DNA of 64,000 nucleotides from an uncultured Lachnospiraceae bacterium (GTDB taxonomy: Bacteria; Bacillota; Clostridia; Lachnospirales; Lachnospiraceae): the NCBI GenBank assembly GCA_949840805.1, contig CATKXR010000009.1, positions 44,540-108,539 of the forward strand, in the 5' to 3' direction. The translations under genes and the position numbers were made by a program. The notes under the pieces are model-generated. The model worked only from the letters and a program-made list of their open reading frames with translations. It was not told where the DNA came from and searched no databases. Positions 44,039-52,348 of this stretch are shown in pieces; position 1 is the stretch's first letter; the number at the start of each line of letters is the position of its first letter.

Positions 44039-44653
44039 ATGCAGAAACCTACAAACTATGACGAAACACAGGCCGGTGGAGAATTTACCCCCGTGGAACT
44101 TGGAGGGCATAGACTGGTAATTAAACAGGTCAACGAAACAAAGTCAAAGACTGGAAAAGACATGGTTGTTGTGCTGTTTGACTTTTCTGATGATGATAAG
44201 CAGCCGGGATATTTCATGGAACAGTTCCGGAACGATATTCGCCCGGATAAAAAGTGGCCTAATCAGGCAACACAATACATACTTCCAACGGACGATGACG
44301 GGAAGTGCAGCCGTTCATTTAAGACATTCACAACTTGCGTAGAGCATTCCAATGCCGGATTTGAAACGCAGTGGGGTGATAAGTTCTGTCAGTGTTTCAA
44401 GGGTAAGAAAATCGGCGGCGTGTTCGGGGAACAGATGGACTATTACAATGGTGAGGAAAAGAAAAAGCGTGTCCTTCGGTGGTTCTGTTCATTAGACAAA
44501 GTTGCAGATGCCGCCATTCCTGATATGAGTGAGACAAAGAAATATAAGGAGTATAAACAGGGCGGTGGTATGCCTTATTTTGGAAGTCCGTCTAATGATG
44601 GTTGGATGAATATACCAGATGATGTAGATGACGATTCCCTTCCTTTCAATTAA
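44039..44653 (+). CDS. DUF669-like single-stranded DNA-binding protein
   Basis: 204 residues with 'VELGGHRLVIKQVNETKSKT' and an OB-like centre, ending in the acidic tail 'DDVDDDSLPFN', which imitates SSB C-terminal tails. Adjacent to the Sak4-like ATPase, consistent with a recombination partner. Confidence 0.75.
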   Translation: MQKPTNYDETQAGGEFTPVELGGHRLVIKQVNETKSKTGKDMVVVLFDFSDDDKQPGYFMEQFRNDIRPDKKWPNQATQYILPTDDDGKCSRSFKTFTTCVEHSNAGFETQWGDKFCQCFKGKKIGGVFGEQMDYYNGEEKKKRVLRWFCSLDKVADAAIPDMSETKKYKEYKQGGGMPYFGSPSNDGWMNIPDDVDDDSLPFN

Positions 44654-44662
44654 GAAGATGAT

Positions 44663-45253
44663 ATGCAGATAGCAGTAGATACAAACCAGTTTTCCGGTAG
44701 TCATGGAGCGTCAAACCGCAAGAAACACCGGCAAATGGAACAGCTTGGAGTGGAGCTGATACCGGTTTCACTCCCCTTTGGGGACTATGCCCTGATTGAT
44801 GATTCTGTCAGAGAAGTGCTTGATAAAAAAGGCGATAAGGTCAAGAAAAAGGACTTGGAAGATGTTATTAAGTTGTCCATAGATACGAAGAAAAATCTTG
44901 ATGAATTATGCGGTAATGTCTGCCAACAGCACGAGAGATTCAAAAAGGAACTTCTCAAACCGGTACACCACAATTCCAAACTTGTGATATTAATAGAGCA
45001 TGGGGAAGATGTGAAATGTCTTGGTGATGTGTATTTCTGGCAAAATAAGCGCAAGCATGAAGTACGGTGGAAAACGGTCAATGGCAAGCGTGTAAAGGAT
45101 GTAATATCAGCTAAGGCAGTGGACGGAAATCAGCTTTACAAATCCCTCTGCACAATCAGAGACCGTTACAATGTTGATTTCGTTTTCTGCCAAAAGGATG
45201 AAACAGGGCGTAAAATCATAGAAATTTTGGAGAATGGAGGTGCTGGGAAATGA
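44663..45253 (+). CDS. ERCC4-type nuclease
   Basis: 196 residues. 'IAVDTNQFSGSH' replaces the usual DTREQ, then 'LPFGDYAL' (GD), 'SIDTKKNLDELCGNVCQQHERF' in two parts ('SIDTKKNLDEL', 'CGNVCQQHERF') and 'KLVILIEHGED'. The pattern matches phage ERCC4 nucleases acting on branched DNA. Note that the first motif lacks the standard R-E pair. Confidence 0.75.
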   Translation: MQIAVDTNQFSGSHGASNRKKHRQMEQLGVELIPVSLPFGDYALIDDSVREVLDKKGDKVKKKDLEDVIKLSIDTKKNLDELCGNVCQQHERFKKELLKPVHHNSKLVILIEHGEDVKCLGDVYFWQNKRKHEVRWKTVNGKRVKDVISAKAVDGNQLYKSLCTIRDRYNVDFVFCQKDETGRKIIEILENGGAGK

Positions 45254-45531
45254 GATTGATTGATGCAGATTCTTTTGTTGGTTTTATGACAGCGTTAGAA
45301 GAAAATGGAGCAGAACATATATCTTTTGACGACCTTAGAAAATTTATCAATGAGCAGCGAACAGCTTATGACTTAAAGCGAGTTTTGGATATGCTTTGTG
45401 AAAAGATTGACCCAAATGTTGATATGGATACTGGAAAGCCTTGTGATAATTGGGTTGTTGATATGACGAATGAAACAATTGGAGAATGTATTGAGATTGT
45501 GCGTTCGGGTGGAGTTGGTACGAGTGACTAA
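45250..45531 (+). CDS. phage protein, MRLIDAD type, unknown
   Basis: 93 residues; begins 'MRLIDADSFVGFMTA' and has 'FINEQRTAYD', a pattern common in Clostridia phage genomes with no known function. Overlaps both neighbours (4 and 8 bases). Confidence 0.7.
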   Translation: MRLIDADSFVGFMTALEENGAEHISFDDLRKFINEQRTAYDLKRVLDMLCEKIDPNVDMDTGKPCDNWVVDMTNETIGECIEIVRSGGVGTSD

Positions 45532-46024
45532 GGAAGAAATAAAAGACCTCTATTCCATGAAAGATATTCTGGAACGGTACGGGCTGCCGGAGCCGAACAG
45601 GACGGGGTTCATATGCTGCCCGTTTCACAAGGAAAAGACGGCGAGCATGAAGATTTATGAAAAGGATTTTCATTGTTTTGGATGCGGCGAAAATGGAGAT
45701 ATATTTACGTTTGTCATGTTAATGGACGGAATATCTTTCAAAGAGGCATATTCAGCACTTGGGGGAGACTATGAAAATAGTTTCTCCGCAAGGCTGAAAA
45801 TCTATCAGGCGCAGAAAAAGCGGGAAATGCAGAGGAAAACTGAGGAAAAACTAAAGCGGAAAAGAGAGCTAAATTATCTGTTGATGGATGTATACCACAA
45901 GTGGCTTGACCGGCTGGAACCGCTTTCTGATGCCTGGGCAGATACCTACAACGCATTACAATATCAAGAATATCTATGGGAAATTTTAAATGATCCGGAG
46001 GAATGTTATGAAGCCATTAAATGA
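45524..46024 (+). CDS. CHC2 zinc-finger primase domain protein
   Basis: 166 residues from GTG 45524. CHC2 zinc finger C-x2-H ... C-x2-C: 'CCPFHKEKTASMKIY' and 'FHCFGCGENGDIFTFVM'. The C-terminal half is a basic coiled coil. No Toprim domain, so it supplies the DNA-recognition part of a split primase/helicase with the next gene. Confidence 0.85.
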   Translation: MTKEEIKDLYSMKDILERYGLPEPNRTGFICCPFHKEKTASMKIYEKDFHCFGCGENGDIFTFVMLMDGISFKEAYSALGGDYENSFSARLKIYQAQKKREMQRKTEEKLKRKRELNYLLMDVYHKWLDRLEPLSDAWADTYNALQYQEYLWEILNDPEECYEAIK

Positions 46025-47882
46025 ATTAACCAAACAAACAATCCTTTCGGAAGAAGTATTTGAAGAAGTTTTTAACCAGGAGGATGAGATATATAAGGCC
46101 AGGCTGCTTTTGTCATTGCAGGACCGTGCTGCAGAACTGGGGGTAAAAGGAAAATTTGACCAGATGGTGAAAGCCTACAGGCGTGTTGACCGGGAAACGA
46201 AGCAGCGTAAGAAACAGCAGCAGGCCGCCGGGATGAACAACTATACGGATTTTGACGGGCCATATGAAAATATGTACTGCGGCTCGTGGATTGCCGGGGA
46301 AACAGGCATATACGCCCAGAACATGGCCACGGTGGAGCAGATAGCGTGTTACCACCCAATCCTGCCAATAGAGCGCCTAAAGAACCTTGAGACGGGCGAG
46401 GAGCAGATCAAGCTGGCATTCAAGCGTAATGGAAGGTGGGAGGAAATCATCATCCCTAAAACCATGATAACGTCTGCCAGTAAAATTGTGGCTTTGTCGG
46501 GCCGTGGGGTGGCCGTAACAAGCGAAAACGCAAAGCTGCTGGTGAGATACCTGTCAGATGTGGAAAACCGCAATACGGCGCAAATAGCGGTGCAGTATTC
46601 AAGTTCAAAACTTGGATGGATTAAGAAAGAGTTTCTGCCTTACGATACGGAAATCACGTTTGACGGGGATAGCCGGTTCCGGCAGCTTTTTGAGAGTATC
46701 GGGGAGCATGGGGGCCGGGATAAATGGTATGAACATGTCAAAAGCCTGCGGCAGTCCGGCAGAATGGAAGTCAAGCTGATGCTGGCGGCCTCATTCGCAA
46801 GCGTGCTTATCCACCAAGTGGGCGCATTGCCGTTCTTCATTGACCTTTGGGGGGAAACAGAGGGCGGCAAGACCGTGACGCTGATGCTGGCGGCATCCGT
46901 CTGGGCGAACCCGGCAGAGAGCGCATATATCGGGGATTTTAAGACAACTGATGTAGCGCTGGAAGCAAAAGCCAATATGCTGAACCACCTCCCTATGATC
47001 CTGGACGATACCAGCAAGAAGAACCGGCGCATTGAGGAAAACTTTGAAGGCGTGGTATATGACCTATGCTCCGGCAAGGGAAAGACACGCTCCAACCGGG
47101 ATATCGGCATCAATACGGAAAGCCACTGGAACAACTGCATACTGACGAATGGGGAGCGTCCGCTGACATCCTATGTCAACCAGGGCGGCGCCATAAATCG
47201 TATTCTGGAGATTGAATGCGGCGAAAAGGTGTATGCAGACCCACAACTGACGGCTGACACGCTGAAACAGAACTATGGCTTTGCCGGGAAAGATTTCGTG
47301 GAAGTGGTCAAGGCTATGAGAGCGGATGCAGTCCGGGAGATACAGAAAGATTTTCAGCAGCGGCTTTTTGATGATGAGAAAATGCAGAAGCAGAGCATAT
47401 CGCTTTCCATCATTCTGACAGCGGATAAAATCGCTACAGATGCGCTTTTCAAGGATGGGCAGTATATTTCTATAGACGAAGCTAAAAAGGTGCTTATTGA
47501 CCGGAATGAGCTGTCTGATAATGAGAGGTGTTACCAGTACATACTTGACAAGGTAGCAATGAATGAAATACGGTTTGACGCTGATACTAACTGCGAAAAA
47601 TGGGGCATTATGAAAGGAGATTTTGCGGTATTTTTCAATCATGCTTTTGATGAATTGTGCAAAGCAGGTGGATTTTCAAAGAAATCTTTCTTGTCATGGG
47701 CAGCAAAGAAAAAGCTGATTGATAAATATGGCGATAAGAACACGAAACCTACAAAAATTAACGGAACGCTTGTGCGGTGCGTCTGGGTAAAGGTTGAAAA
47801 TGTGACAGATGATTCAGAATTTGAAACGGACGAAAACGGCTTTATCAAGGTTGATGAACAGATGAAGTTGCCCTTTGATTGA
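46008..47882 (+). CDS. DUF927 domain helicase/primase-associated ATPase
   Basis: 624 residues. DUF927 region with 'KLGWIKKEFLPYDTEITFDG', Walker A 'LWGETEGGKTVTLMLA', Walker B-like 'LPMILDDTSKKN', and 'CILTNGERPLTSYVNQGGA'. Works at the phage replication fork. ATG 46008 follows GGAGGAATG and overlaps the CHC2 gene by 17 bases. The likely origin lies just downstream. Confidence 0.87.
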   Translation: MKPLNELTKQTILSEEVFEEVFNQEDEIYKARLLLSLQDRAAELGVKGKFDQMVKAYRRVDRETKQRKKQQQAAGMNNYTDFDGPYENMYCGSWIAGETGIYAQNMATVEQIACYHPILPIERLKNLETGEEQIKLAFKRNGRWEEIIIPKTMITSASKIVALSGRGVAVTSENAKLLVRYLSDVENRNTAQIAVQYSSSKLGWIKKEFLPYDTEITFDGDSRFRQLFESIGEHGGRDKWYEHVKSLRQSGRMEVKLMLAASFASVLIHQVGALPFFIDLWGETEGGKTVTLMLAASVWANPAESAYIGDFKTTDVALEAKANMLNHLPMILDDTSKKNRRIEENFEGVVYDLCSGKGKTRSNRDIGINTESHWNNCILTNGERPLTSYVNQGGAINRILEIECGEKVYADPQLTADTLKQNYGFAGKDFVEVVKAMRADAVREIQKDFQQRLFDDEKMQKQSISLSIILTADKIATDALFKDGQYISIDEAKKVLIDRNELSDNERCYQYILDKVAMNEIRFDADTNCEKWGIMKGDFAVFFNHAFDELCKAGGFSKKSFLSWAAKKKLIDKYGDKNTKPTKINGTLVRCVWVKVENVTDDSEFETDENGFIKVDEQMKLPFD

Positions 47883-47891
47883 TTTGTTTGG

Positions 47892-48087
47892 TTACACTTT
47901 TACACCAATTACACCACTAAAATTATGCTAGTAATGATGTATATAAATATGTATATGTTATATGTCATTTACGATTTTTAAAAACAGTGACAAAATGGTG
48001 TAACTAGTGTAAACACCGCATAAATACTATGTTTTTGTGTGTAACGTGTCGGTGTAAATACGTGTTACTTTTAACAAAAATGTGTAA
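47892..48087. other. probable phage replication origin: GTGTAA iterons around an AT-rich core
   Basis: Three TTACAC sites (47892, 47900, 47909), then an AT-rich ~80-base core (47920-47990), then GTGTAA in the opposite sense at 47998, 48007, 48039, 48052 and 48082, plus GTGTTAC at 48062. The motif occurs as AAACACC in the palindrome GTGTAAACAC (48007-48016). No ORF fits here. The place right after the helicase fits an origin. Confidence 0.6.
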
Positions 48088-48126
48088 TTTAGGAGATTAT
48101 CATGCAGGAAAAAATTGAGGAAAGAT

Positions 48127-48336
48127 ATGACCAATGAGCAGGTAAGAGACGGATTTACAGAAGTATATAATCAATTCTGGAATAAATACAAGAACAATGT
48201 TCCTGAGAAAAACTCTGATGAGTGGGACAGGATACATGATTGGGTAACAGTTCTTAAGAAAAAGTATCCGTTCCTTGTGCAGACAGTGGTTGATCTGGAA
48301 ATTGAGCTTGACCAGAGAATGAGAAAGAGGGGATAG
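48127..48336 (+). CDS. phage protein, unknown
   Basis: 69 residues, 'MTNEQVRDGFTEVYNQFW', helical. GAGGAAAG precedes ATG 48127. A stronger site (TTAGGAGATTATC) upstream belongs to an 11-codon frame at 48102 whose TGA overlaps this start, which may be a coupling leader. Confidence 0.65.
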   Translation: MTNEQVRDGFTEVYNQFWNKYKNNVPEKNSDEWDRIHDWVTVLKKKYPFLVQTVVDLEIELDQRMRKRG

Positions 48337-48338
48337 TT

Positions 48339-48524
48339 ATGGTCCTGTACCTGGCAGTATCACAAGATAAATATGAGCTGCCTGTCGCAGTTACGGATAA
48401 TGCGCTGGAACTCAGTAGACTAATGGGCGTGAGCGAAAATATTATATATGCACAGTTAAGTAATGCCAAAAAGGGAAAAGTAAAGAGGCAGAAATATTTT
48501 AGAGTAGTAGTGGAAGAGGAATGA
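48339..48524 (+). CDS. phage protein, unknown
   Basis: 61 residues: 'LYLAVSQDKYELPVAVTD' and 'SRLMGVSENIIYAQLSNAKKG' look like a helix-turn-helix of minimal type. Starts 2 bases after the previous stop. Confidence 0.65.
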   Translation: MVLYLAVSQDKYELPVAVTDNALELSRLMGVSENIIYAQLSNAKKGKVKRQKYFRVVVEEE

Positions 48525-48525
48525 A

Positions 48526-48816
48526 ATGGCAAAAGTGACTGTAACAGAAGCGTTTGATTCCAGGGATAGGAAATATTACAGGCTGGAAAAGAAAAAAGGA
48601 ACTATTTCCAGAAGAGAGGCATATGAGGCAATGGAGTCCGCCGGACATTTCGGACGATTCCTGATAGACTTCCCAGTCCCTGAAGATGTTCCCTTTGAGC
48701 TTTATGATCCAGGAGACTGCTGGTGGATGTATGCCCCAGAAGATATCTTGGGAGACAGAGCGGAAGATGAATTTAATAAAGGCTACGAAGCCTGTTTGAA
48801 AGACCATAATTTTTAG
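48526..48816 (+). CDS. phage protein, unknown
   Basis: 96 residues, acidic, aromatic-rich ('PFELYDPGDCWWMYAPED'). One base after the previous stop. Not recognised. Confidence 0.65.
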   Translation: MAKVTVTEAFDSRDRKYYRLEKKKGTISRREAYEAMESAGHFGRFLIDFPVPEDVPFELYDPGDCWWMYAPEDILGDRAEDEFNKGYEACLKDHNF

Positions 48817-48874
48817 AAAATACTCAAGAAAGGAGCCGGAACCTTCCCGGGAATAAGGCGCGCCGGGTTCCTTA

Positions 48875-49279
48875 ATGAAAGAAATGGAAAAAACTGAGCA
48901 GCAGATTCCTGGGCAGATAGGGCTATTTGAATTCTTAACAGAGAATTATGAGACAATTTCTAATGACCAGGTGAGTATAAAGGAGGTTGTAAACGTCAAA
49001 TCATATCCTGTGTCAGATTATACCGTTAAATCGACATACAGAGACATATTTTTGATTATCAATATGCTTGATGATTATGTCAGTGTGCTGACGCAGCCAG
49101 GTAGGGAAAGGGACTTTCACACAGATTATATGATCGGGAAGTTTGAGAGGATATCTGGAGAATTATCAGAGCAGATATGCCTGGATAAGGAAAAGATGTA
49201 TAAAAAATGCCGGAAAAGACAGGAGCGAAAAGATGATGTCGGTGAGGACGCTATGATATTAGCATTAAAGCAAAAATGA
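48875..49279 (+). CDS. phage protein, unknown
   Basis: 134 residues; 'IPGQIGLFEFL' start, helical, with a basic cluster 'YKKCRKRQERK'. No known domain. Confidence 0.6.
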   Translation: MKEMEKTEQQIPGQIGLFEFLTENYETISNDQVSIKEVVNVKSYPVSDYTVKSTYRDIFLIINMLDDYVSVLTQPGRERDFHTDYMIGKFERISGELSEQICLDKEKMYKKCRKRQERKDDVGEDAMILALKQK

Positions 49280-49373
49280 AATTATAAAAATTGAAATAGG
49301 TCATTTCTAAAGGCAAATATACATGATCTGTGTGGTATTAATGTTTAGAATTATGTGAAAGGATATGAATAAA

Positions 49374-49722
49374 ATGAAGCTTTATTTTTACTTTTTGGAA
49401 AAAAATAAGAGAAGCTGCATCCGCATGGAAGAGTGTGAAGTCAAGGAAAAGGCAAAAACATACAGGCCTGTAAATGGATTTCCATCAGGTTTTTATAACC
49501 AATTTGTTAAAAAAAGATGATATTGGAAGATTTCTGATGTTTAATCAGGATTTGATAATCTTGACGAAAAATGATCCAGAAAGGATAGCCGGATTATTTT
49601 TTACCAGATGCCAGTATGATATCTCTCGGGCCATGAATAGAATCCGTAGTGCGAAAATCGAAATTGAGAAAACTAATGACCTTTTGGATGGTATAGAAGA
49701 TTGGAAGCGGGAAAATATGTAA
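49374..49722 (+). pseudogene. phage protein gene frameshifted at a run of seven A
   Basis: ATG 49374 opens 48 codons ending '...FPSGFYNQFVKKR'. The frame changes at the A7 run (49510-49516): skipping one A continues as 'VKKDDIGRFLMFNQDLI' and on to 49722. The joined product (about 115 residues) reads as one protein of a family common in these phages. Either a broken gene or slippage at A7. Confidence 0.55.
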
Positions 49723-49746
49723 CATGGGTATGAGGAGAATGATACC

Positions 49747-50202
49747 ATGCGTAGAAAATGCGACACCTGCCTTTGCCGGACATGCCTGGCGGTATGCTGC
49801 GACCGGAAGAACTGTACCGGAAAGAAAGAATCCTGCGAAAGATATAGCGGCTTCAGACAGTTAAGCATTTTCGATACGCCCCAGGAGCCGCAGTGTTATT
49901 CAGTCCCCCGGCATTCCTGGCAGTATTACGGCATCAGCAAAGAGCGGTACAGGCAGCTTACCGAGTACATACAGTCCGGCAGATATGCCGCTCTCGCTTC
50001 ACAGGCGGCTCATACAGCCAACGAAACGATTGCAGAGTACATTTTACTGTCCGTCACGCAAAACAAGTCCTATGATGCTCTTAGGATGAAATGGGAGTTG
50101 AAAGAAATGGAGCGGATTCCATACTGCCGGACGGATTTTTATGGTATTAGGAGATATTTCTTTAGTATTTTTGACAAGGAGTTAAGGAGGATAGGAAAAT
50201 GA
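49747..50202 (+). CDS. cysteine-rich phage protein, possible late-gene regulator
   Basis: 151 residues. N-terminal cluster C-x2-C-x-C-x2-C in 'CDTCLCRTCLAVCCDRKNC', then 'PRHSWQYYGISKERYRQL' and a helical C terminus 'IAEYILLSVTQNKSYDALR'. Its site ahead of the packaging genes is where late activators (RinA/ArpU type) usually lie; this role is inference. Confidence 0.6.
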   Translation: MRRKCDTCLCRTCLAVCCDRKNCTGKKESCERYSGFRQLSIFDTPQEPQCYSVPRHSWQYYGISKERYRQLTEYIQSGRYAALASQAAHTANETIAEYILLSVTQNKSYDALRMKWELKEMERIPYCRTDFYGIRRYFFSIFDKELRRIGK

Positions 50203-50387
50203 AAAATAAATTCCACGAATGTAAGACAATAAAAAATTCCAACAGCGATTCCAACAAAATCAGCATTGAAAAGATAAATGGTAGTTGGACGTGGATATTT
50301 TGGAGTGATAAGAAAGGAAATCAAGGGCATGGAATAAGGTATTGCCCTTATTGCGGAAAAGACCTTATTGCTAATGACAAGGACTAA
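50199..50387 (+). CDS. small zinc-ribbon phage protein
   Basis: 62 residues ending 'GIRYCPYCGKDLIANDKD'; one CxxC at the C terminus and one Cys at the start. Overlaps the previous stop by 4 bases. Confidence 0.6.
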   Translation: MKNKFHECKTIKNSNSDSNKISIEKINGSWTWIFWSDKKGNQGHGIRYCPYCGKDLIANDKD

Positions 50388-50392
50388 TTTGG

Positions 50393-50422
50393 TACAACTC
50401 CCCCTCAAATCTCCTGTACAAT
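50393..50422 (+). promoter_or_regulatory. promoter-like module A (C-rich)
   Basis: TACAAC (50393-50398), C-rich spacer of 18, TACAAT (50417-50422). Shares 'GGTACAACNCCC' with module B at 60678 and the layout with module C at 61686. Drives the phage AbrB gene. Confidence 0.55.
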
Positions 50423-50463
50423 AGAATCAGGGGATTTAGGGGATTGTGGAAAGGTAGGAGAAT

Positions 50464-50742
50464 ATGAAAACAACTGGAATTATTCGCAGAGTTGATGATT
50501 TGGGAAGGGTCGTACTTCCAAAAGAGGTAAGAAGAAAAGCTGGAATTACAGAGGGTACTCCAATGGAGATATTTACTGATTCTGACGGAATAGTTTTAAA
50601 GAAATATAATACAGCAGGGGAATTGATGAATGTTGTTGCTGTTTTGGCAGAAGTTGTTGACAATTCTGTTGATGATTTAGAGAAGGAAAAGGTGTCTGCA
50701 ATTCGGCAGCACATCAAAGAGATAAGAAATATCCTGAAATAG
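50464..50742 (+). CDS. phage AbrB/SpoVT-domain protein
   Basis: 92 residues. Residues 1-49 ('GIIRRVDDLGRVVLPKEVRR', 'EGTPMEIFTD') are about two thirds identical to the DNA-binding domain of the host SpoVT (27818-28366), followed only by a short helical tail in place of the GAF domain. It could bind SpoVT or AbrB sites. Confidence 0.88.
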   Translation: MKTTGIIRRVDDLGRVVLPKEVRRKAGITEGTPMEIFTDSDGIVLKKYNTAGELMNVVAVLAEVVDNSVDDLEKEKVSAIRQHIKEIRNILK

Positions 50743-50767
50743 GGGGATTATGGAGGGAAAGGGAAAT

Positions 50768-51073
50768 ATGGAAAAAAGAGAAAATGCGCTTAAATTGTGC
50801 GAAGAATACATACATCAGATTTGGTGTATCGAGAGTGTGAAAGACGGCGGAATGTTTGCTGTATACGGCTTGGAACAGCACCGGATTAAAATACATGATG
50901 AGCTGTGTGATATGCTTGGAATAGACCATGTAAAAAGCAAAGACATACTTTCTTATCTTGATGAAAAGATAGGCCTTGATTTCTCAAAAATTCCGTCTGA
51001 AAGTGATTTGAGAGATTATTCCGAAAAACTATTGAATTTGCTGTTGAAAGAAAAAGAAGTTGGGAATATATGA
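50768..51073 (+). CDS. phage protein, unknown
   Basis: 101 residues from ATG 50768 with AAGGGAAAT upstream (ATG 50750 possible). 'ALKLCEEYIHQIWCIESVKDG', acidic. Not recognised. Confidence 0.6.
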   Translation: MEKRENALKLCEEYIHQIWCIESVKDGGMFAVYGLEQHRIKIHDELCDMLGIDHVKSKDILSYLDEKIGLDFSKIPSESDLRDYSEKLLNLLLKEKEVGNI

Positions 51074-51132
51074 ACATCCGAGCAACAATAAACAAACTCC
51101 AAAAAGCACTGATACAGCGTGGAAAAGGATAG
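51070..51132 (+). pseudogene. truncated duplicate of the 51285 gene
   Basis: 20 codons, MNIRATINKLQKALIQRGKG, then stop. It matches the first 18 residues of the protein at 51285 (MNIRKTINKLQSALIAKG) with 13 identical positions. Confidence 0.55.
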
Positions 51133-51138
51133 GGAAAT

Positions 51139-51288
51139 ATGAAAGAAAGAGAAAAAAATGATACGGAAGAATGGTTAAAAAAATGCATGAAATGTACTCA
51201 TTGCTATAAGAGAAGAAATGACGATGAAGAAATATTATGCAGATGCAGAAAAGGTTGTAACTTTAAGGAAAAGAAGATAAAGCAATGA
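51139..51288 (+). CDS. cysteine-rich small phage protein
   Basis: 49 residues with 'KKCMKCTHCYKRR' and 'ILCRCRKGC', six to seven cysteines, likely zinc-binding. AAAGGATAGGG upstream. Confidence 0.55.
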   Translation: MKEREKNDTEEWLKKCMKCTHCYKRRNDDEEILCRCRKGCNFKEKKIKQ

Positions 51289-51545
51289 ACATACGCAAAA
51301 CCATAAACAAACTGCAATCTGCTTTGATTGCGAAAGGCTATATCTATAAAATAAACACATACCAATTCTACAGCAAAGAGCAGAACCGCATGATTACCGG
51401 CTACCGCATTACAGAGAAACAGCCGTATCAGAAGAAAAACGGGGAAATGTCGGTGAAAGATGTGGAACTGCTGAATAGCTGTTCGCAGGTGGAAGTGTTG
51501 AAGTGGTTTGTTAAAAATTGGAATGAGGTGAAAGAGAATGGATGA
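51285..51545 (+). CDS. phage protein, unknown
   Basis: 86 residues, basic ('KINTYQFYSKEQNRMITGY'), start overlaps previous stop. A truncated copy lies 200 bases upstream. Confidence 0.65.
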   Translation: MNIRKTINKLQSALIAKGYIYKINTYQFYSKEQNRMITGYRITEKQPYQKKNGEMSVKDVELLNSCSQVEVLKWFVKNWNEVKENG

Positions 51546-51705
51546 AATTATGGATGATGTATGTTGCGCAACTTGTGGGTACAACAAATCGGACAATGAG
51601 GACGTGGCGATTTGCGAGAAAATATTAGGCAGGCCAGAGGAAAAGGCGATAGACGATTATTGCAGTTGCTATGACAGAGATGCAGACCCACTGCCTATAT
51701 TCTAA
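51538..51705 (+). CDS. acidic cysteine-rich phage protein
   Basis: 55 residues with 'VCCATCGYN', 'AICEK' and 'YCSCYDRDADPLPIF': six Cys. Overlaps the previous gene by 8 bases. Confidence 0.55.
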   Translation: MDEIMDDVCCATCGYNKSDNEDVAICEKILGRPEEKAIDDYCSCYDRDADPLPIF

Positions 51706-51734
51706 ATGGTTTGTGGGAGAATGGGAGAAAATAA

Positions 51735-52076
51735 ATGCTGATACTGCCAATTAAAAAGAAATGGTTCGACATGATACTATCAGGCGAAAAGAAAGAGGAA
51801 TATCGGGAGATTAAGCCATATTACAAAAGCAGATTCAAGAATGTATTTTACATGACGCCATATTCTTTTATTCCTGCCGGTAATGAGCAAAAACAGATTA
51901 TGTTCAGGAATGGATATAACAAAAATTCTCCCTCTTTTATTGCTGACTGTTCGCTTGACATAAGACAAGGAAAAGCGGAATGGGGAGCGGAGAAAGGCGT
52001 TGATTACTATGTTTTGACAATACATAAAATCGTTTGGAAAAGCATGGATAATATGAGCGGGTATTTGATTGAATGA
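51735..52076 (+). CDS. ASCH-domain protein
   Basis: 113 residues: 'MLILPIKKKWFDMILSGEKK' and 'EEYREIKPYYKSRF' is the start of an ASCH/PUA-like fold, a family that binds RNA or modified nucleotides. Role in the phage unknown. Confidence 0.78.
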   Translation: MLILPIKKKWFDMILSGEKKEEYREIKPYYKSRFKNVFYMTPYSFIPAGNEQKQIMFRNGYNKNSPSFIADCSLDIRQGKAEWGAEKGVDYYVLTIHKIVWKSMDNMSGYLIE

Positions 52077-52145
52077 AATCGGTGAGCATATGGGCGGTGG
52101 TTGAATGGATAAGCTAACTCCAATGCAGAAAGCAAAGGTGAGGAT

Positions 52146-52337
52146 ATGGCAAAGAAAATAAATGTAGGAGATACTGTTTATTTGTTGCTTCCTGATAAAT
52201 ACGTGAAACGTACCGTAATAGGAAAACAGAAAAATAGAAACAGATTTTATTATTTGCTGGATGGATATTCAATATGGTATCCAAGAGAAAGGCTTGCATT
52301 GATAGAGAAAGAAGCTATGACAGAATATGCGGATTGA
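52146..52337 (+). CDS. phage protein, unknown
   Basis: 63 residues, basic; 'KINVGDTVYLLLPDKYVKR' suggests a small beta-barrel. Followed 11 bases later by the small terminase. Confidence 0.6.
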   Translation: MAKKINVGDTVYLLLPDKYVKRTVIGKQKNRNRFYYLLDGYSIWYPRERLALIEKEAMTEYAD

Positions 52338-52348
52338 GGTGATAGAAA

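Noticed and set aside
47892..48087. GTGTAA repeats considered as a CRISPR array
   Set aside because: The unit is six to seven bases and changes orientation; no repeat-spacer regularity.
52105..52161. 18-codon frame MDKLTPMQKAKVRIWQRK
   Set aside because: Too short, no clear ribosome site, overlaps the next gene start.
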